Assembly (NCBI GenBank): GCA_937900465.1
Contig: CALCEJ010000133.1
Coordinates: 1 to 8,494, forward strand
DNA: 8,494 nt
Origin: an uncultured Bacteroidales bacterium
GTDB lineage: Bacteria > Bacteroidota > Bacteroidia > Bacteroidales > UBA932
Reading direction: 5' to 3'
In this document: piece by piece, positions 7,015-8,494 of the stretch
Numbering within the stretch: the first letter of the stretch is position 1
Layout: every line of letters begins with the position of its first letter
The notes under the pieces: generated by a model
The model's input: only the letters and a program-made list of their open reading frames with translations
The model's database searches: none
Told to the model about the DNA's origin: nothing
Translations under genes and position numbers: made by a program

Positions 7015-7116
7015 GCCCGTCAGCTTTCGTAGCAGTCTCCCGCCTTCCGGTTTTTTCCAGCCAAAGCCCGTCAGCTTTCGTAGCAGTCTCCCGCCTTCCG
7101 GTTTTTTCCAGCCAAA
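7013..7116. repeat. Perfect 51-bp tandem duplication
   Basis: Positions 7013-7063 are repeated without change at 7064-7114, and the match carries on for two bases (AA at 7115-7116). The first unit begins within the TAA stop of the HAD gene. After the second unit, AATCCGTCC resembles the unit's start AAGCCCGTC, so a degenerate third copy may have existed. The unit is a multiple of three, so both strands stay open through it, giving a 17-residue repeat in the translated frames, but no gene is evident. Confidence 0.95.
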
Positions 7117-7169
7117 TCCGTCCATTCACTTGTCATTCTCAGCGGCAGGGATTTCCCGGACGTATTTCT

Positions 7170-7233
7170 ACCTGTTCCGCTTCCCCCTCGGTCCCTAACC
7201 TGTTCCGCCTCCCCCCTCGGTCCGTAACCTGTT
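7170..7233. repeat. Imperfect 28/29-bp pyrimidine-rich tandem repeat, about 2.2 copies
   Basis: Unit one (7170-7197) and unit two (7198-7226) both read ACCTGTTCCGC, a C-rich run, CTCGGTCC and TA. They differ by a T/C change, one extra C and a C/G change. A third partial unit starts ACCTGTT at 7227 and then diverges. There are no spacers, so it is not a CRISPR array. Confidence 0.8.
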
Positions 7234-7292
7234 ACCCATTCCTATCGTCCTCTGGGTGTGAAGTGTAATATGCTGATTTTGAGCTGGTTATG

Positions 7293-7329
7293 CAAAAGAG
7301 GGGTATCGAAAACCGACACCCCTCTTTTG
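7293..7329. terminator. Long hairpin, probable bidirectional terminator
   Basis: CAAAAGAGGGGTATCG (7293-7308) pairs with CGACACCCCTCTTTTG (7314-7329) over 16 positions with a single A-C mismatch, around the loop AAAAC. The GAGGGGT/ACCCCTC core with flanking A and T tracts is the form many intrinsic terminators take, and it can work in both directions. The T tract is only four bases and pairs within the stem. It lies 278 bases after the HAD stop, rather far for that gene's terminator, so it may end an unrecognised transcript in the spacer. Confidence 0.65.
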
Positions 7330-7398
7330 TGTAATAGATTGTATTTCAACGTTTTACAGTTCACGCTCGAAATCGGGAGCGGAGCCAGGGTGGTGGGA

Positions 7399-7470
7399 AA
7401 AGGCGACGGGGCGAGGGGTGACGAAGGAAGAGCGAAAGGCGGCGGGGCGTTGGGTGACGAAGGAGGTGCG
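7399..7470. repeat. Imperfect 36-bp GC-rich tandem repeat, two copies
   Basis: Units 7399-7434 and 7435-7470 match at 31 of 36 positions. Both start AAAGGCG, carry GGGTGACGAAGGA in the middle and end in GCG. The strand is strongly purine-rich. The repeat keeps several frames open, but nothing protein-like is seen. Confidence 0.8.
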
Positions 7471-7485
7471 GAGCGGGGAAATTGG

Positions 7486-7578
7486 TTTTTCCGGCCCCGT
7501 CCGGAAAAATAATTTCACCGCACAGCAGGGCTCGCCGCCTGCGGGCGAGGTGCCGCGGGCAAAATGGGGTGGTTTTGC
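7486..7578. other. Three consecutive short inverted repeats
   Basis: TTTTTCCGG/CCGGAAAAA (7486-7494 with 7501-7509, six-base loop), CTCGCC/GGCGAG (7531-7536 with 7544-7549) and GCAAAA/TTTTGC (7559-7564 with 7573-7578) follow one another within 93 bases. They could be part of a structured RNA or protein-binding sites. They lie upstream of the mapped promoter elements, so they would not be in that promoter's transcript. Confidence 0.4.
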
Positions 7579-7642
7579 ACACGATGGGAAGACAATGCGC
7601 CTTAATACAGACGTTAAAATTTCGTAAAAAAAACGGGTTCCC

Positions 7643-7674
7643 TTTGGGAATACGCGGAAATGGACTTAAATTTG
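7643..7674 (+). promoter_or_regulatory. Bacteroidota promoter for the Na/Pi cotransporter gene
   Basis: A TTTG -33 element (7643-7646) is followed after 20 bases by TAAATTTG (7667-7674), an exact match to the TAnnTTTG -7 consensus. This is the standard housekeeping promoter layout in Bacteroidota. The transcript would begin a few bases further on and give a short A-rich leader of under 20 bases before the ATG at 7698, without a Shine-Dalgarno sequence. The -33 element overlaps a small palindrome, TTCCC-TTT-GGGAA (7638-7650). Confidence 0.82.
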
Positions 7675-7697
7675 TGTCCTGAAAAAAAACCGAACCA

Positions 7698-8494
7698 ATG
7701 CTGATTGCACTCAAACTACTGGGCTCGATAGCCCTCCTGATCTACGGTATGAAGGTGATGAGCGAGGCCCTGCAGAAGTTGGCAGGTCCCCAGCTGCGAC
7801 ACCTCCTTGGCGCAATGACCACCAACCGCATCACCGGAGTCGTTACCGGAGCACTGGTGACAGTGGCAGTACAGTCATCCGCGGCAACAACCGTTATGAC
7901 CGTGTCTTTCGTCAATGCGGCGATTCTGACGCTGAGCCAGGCAATCTCAGTCATTATGGGCGCAAACATAGGCACCACGCTGAGCGCATGGATTATGTCC
8001 GCCGGATTCTCCTTCAACATTATAAATGTTGTTTGGCCGGCGTTCCTTGCAGGAATAATCCTGATCCAGATTGGAAAACACCGTTACATCGGCGACTTCC
8101 TCTTCGGACTTTCCTTCCTGCTTTTCGCCCTTGGAATGCTCAAGCAGGTCGGAGTGGATATGGACCTTGCCAGCAAGCCGGAAGTGGTGGCATTCTTCTC
8201 CAGCTTCAAGACTAACTACGGAACCATCTTCCTGTTCCTCCTGATAGGGACAATCCTGACGGCGATTGTCCAGAGTTCCGCCGCCCTTATGGCAATAACG
8301 ATGGTGCTCTGCGCAACCGGAGCCATTTCGATCTATCAGGGTATAGCCCTTGTAATGGGTGAAAATATCGGTACTACAATCACCGCGAACGTAGCCGCCC
8401 TGAGCGCCAACACACAGGCAAGGCGAACCGCTCTGGCCCACCTTCTTTTCAACGTCTTCGGCGTAATATGGGTCCTGATACTGTTCTTCCCCTT
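7698..8494 (+). CDS. Na+/Pi cotransporter family protein (3' end outside window)
   Basis: An open frame from the ATG at 7698 to the window edge gives 265 residues without a stop. It is a multi-helix inner-membrane protein with the duplicated signature of the Na/Pi cotransporter family: VAVQSSAATT (57-65... second serine at 61) with GANIGTT (88-94) in the first half, and IVQSSAAL (190-197) with GENIGTT (221-227) in the second. The QSSA motifs form the substrate/Na+ site in the family, which moves phosphate into or out of the cell with sodium. Bacterial members often continue into a PhoU-like C-terminal domain, which would lie outside the window. The start follows an excellent Bacteroidota promoter, so it is probably its own transcription unit. 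Transport direction and true substrate are not shown by sequence. Confidence 0.92.
   Translation, partial: MLIALKLLGSIALLIYGMKVMSEALQKLAGPQLRHLLGAMTTNRITGVVTGALVTVAVQSSAATTVMTVSFVNAAILTLSQAISVIMGANIGTTLSAWIMSAGFSFNIINVVWPAFLAGIILIQIGKHRYIGDFLFGLSFLLFALGMLKQVGVDMDLASKPEVVAFFSSFKTNYGTIFLFLLIGTILTAIVQSSAALMAITMVLCATGAISIYQGIALVMGENIGTTITANVAALSANTQARRTALAHLLFNVFGVIWVLILFFP

Larger units (their letters stand above)
7015..7697. other. 683-base non-coding, repeat- and hairpin-rich spacer
   Basis: No open frame here resembles a known protein or has a believable start. The short frames present arise from repeats and biased composition. The stretch contains, in order, a 51-bp tandem duplication, a TGTCATTCTCAGCG segment (7131-7144), a 28/29-bp pyrimidine-rich repeat, a strong hairpin (7293-7329), a purine-rich 36-bp repeat, three short hairpins (7486-7578) and the promoter of the next gene. 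The segment at about 7380-7560 is clearly more GC-rich and strand-asymmetric than the genes. Confidence 0.75.

Noticed and set aside
7013..7470. CRISPR array suggested by several repeats.
   Set aside because: The repeats are of three different kinds, directly adjacent without spacers, with two to three units each and no cas genes nearby.
7361..7714. A 117-codon minus-strand open frame over the GC-rich repeat block, and overlapping plus-strand frames.
   Set aside because: The translations are low-complexity products of the 36-bp repeat, without a family match or believable start context, and one overlaps the transporter start.

Overview
The window looks like chromosome of a Bacteroidota (Bacteroidales-like) bacterium of moderately high GC. 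Three things in the sequence point there: a DUF4293-type small membrane protein, a textbook Bacteroidota promoter (TTTG, 20 bp, TAAATTTG) before the last gene plus a TATATTTG -7 box before the phosphorylase gene, and start codons that mostly lack Shine-Dalgarno sequences. All genes lie on the plus strand.

Positions 1-498: a tRNA-Gln(UUG), cut by one base at its 5' end, is followed after only two bases by the start codon of a four-helix DUF4293 membrane protein.

Positions 529-5402: a tightly packed run of five genes (one 7-base overlap, then gaps of 3, 3 and 6 bases). It encodes a DAK2-domain fatty acid kinase (FakA), a DegV-type fatty-acid-binding partner (FakB), an uncharacterised GNAT-fold protein, the phosphate acyltransferase PlsX and an acyl carrier protein. 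FakB would bind a free fatty acid, FakA would phosphorylate it, and PlsX would move the acyl group from phosphate to the ACP encoded next to it. The GNAT protein is the one unexplained member and could be an acyl-consuming enzyme. This self-contained fatty-acid activation cassette is the most interesting part of the window. Parts of PlsX and the ACP read more like Clostridia proteins than typical Bacteroidota ones, which is an impression from memory only.

Positions 5403-7014: a new transcription unit, with its own -7 box and a palindrome spanning the acpP stop codon, encodes a uridine-phosphorylase-like nucleoside phosphorylase and then a HAD-family phosphatase.

Positions 7015-7697: a 683-base stretch without a convincing gene but rich in structure. 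It holds a perfect 51-bp tandem duplication starting inside the HAD stop codon, a 28/29-bp imperfect repeat, a long terminator-like hairpin, a GC-rich 36-bp repeat, three short hairpins and the promoter of the next gene.

Positions 7698-8494: the first 265 codons of a Na+/Pi cotransporter family protein that runs off the end of the window.
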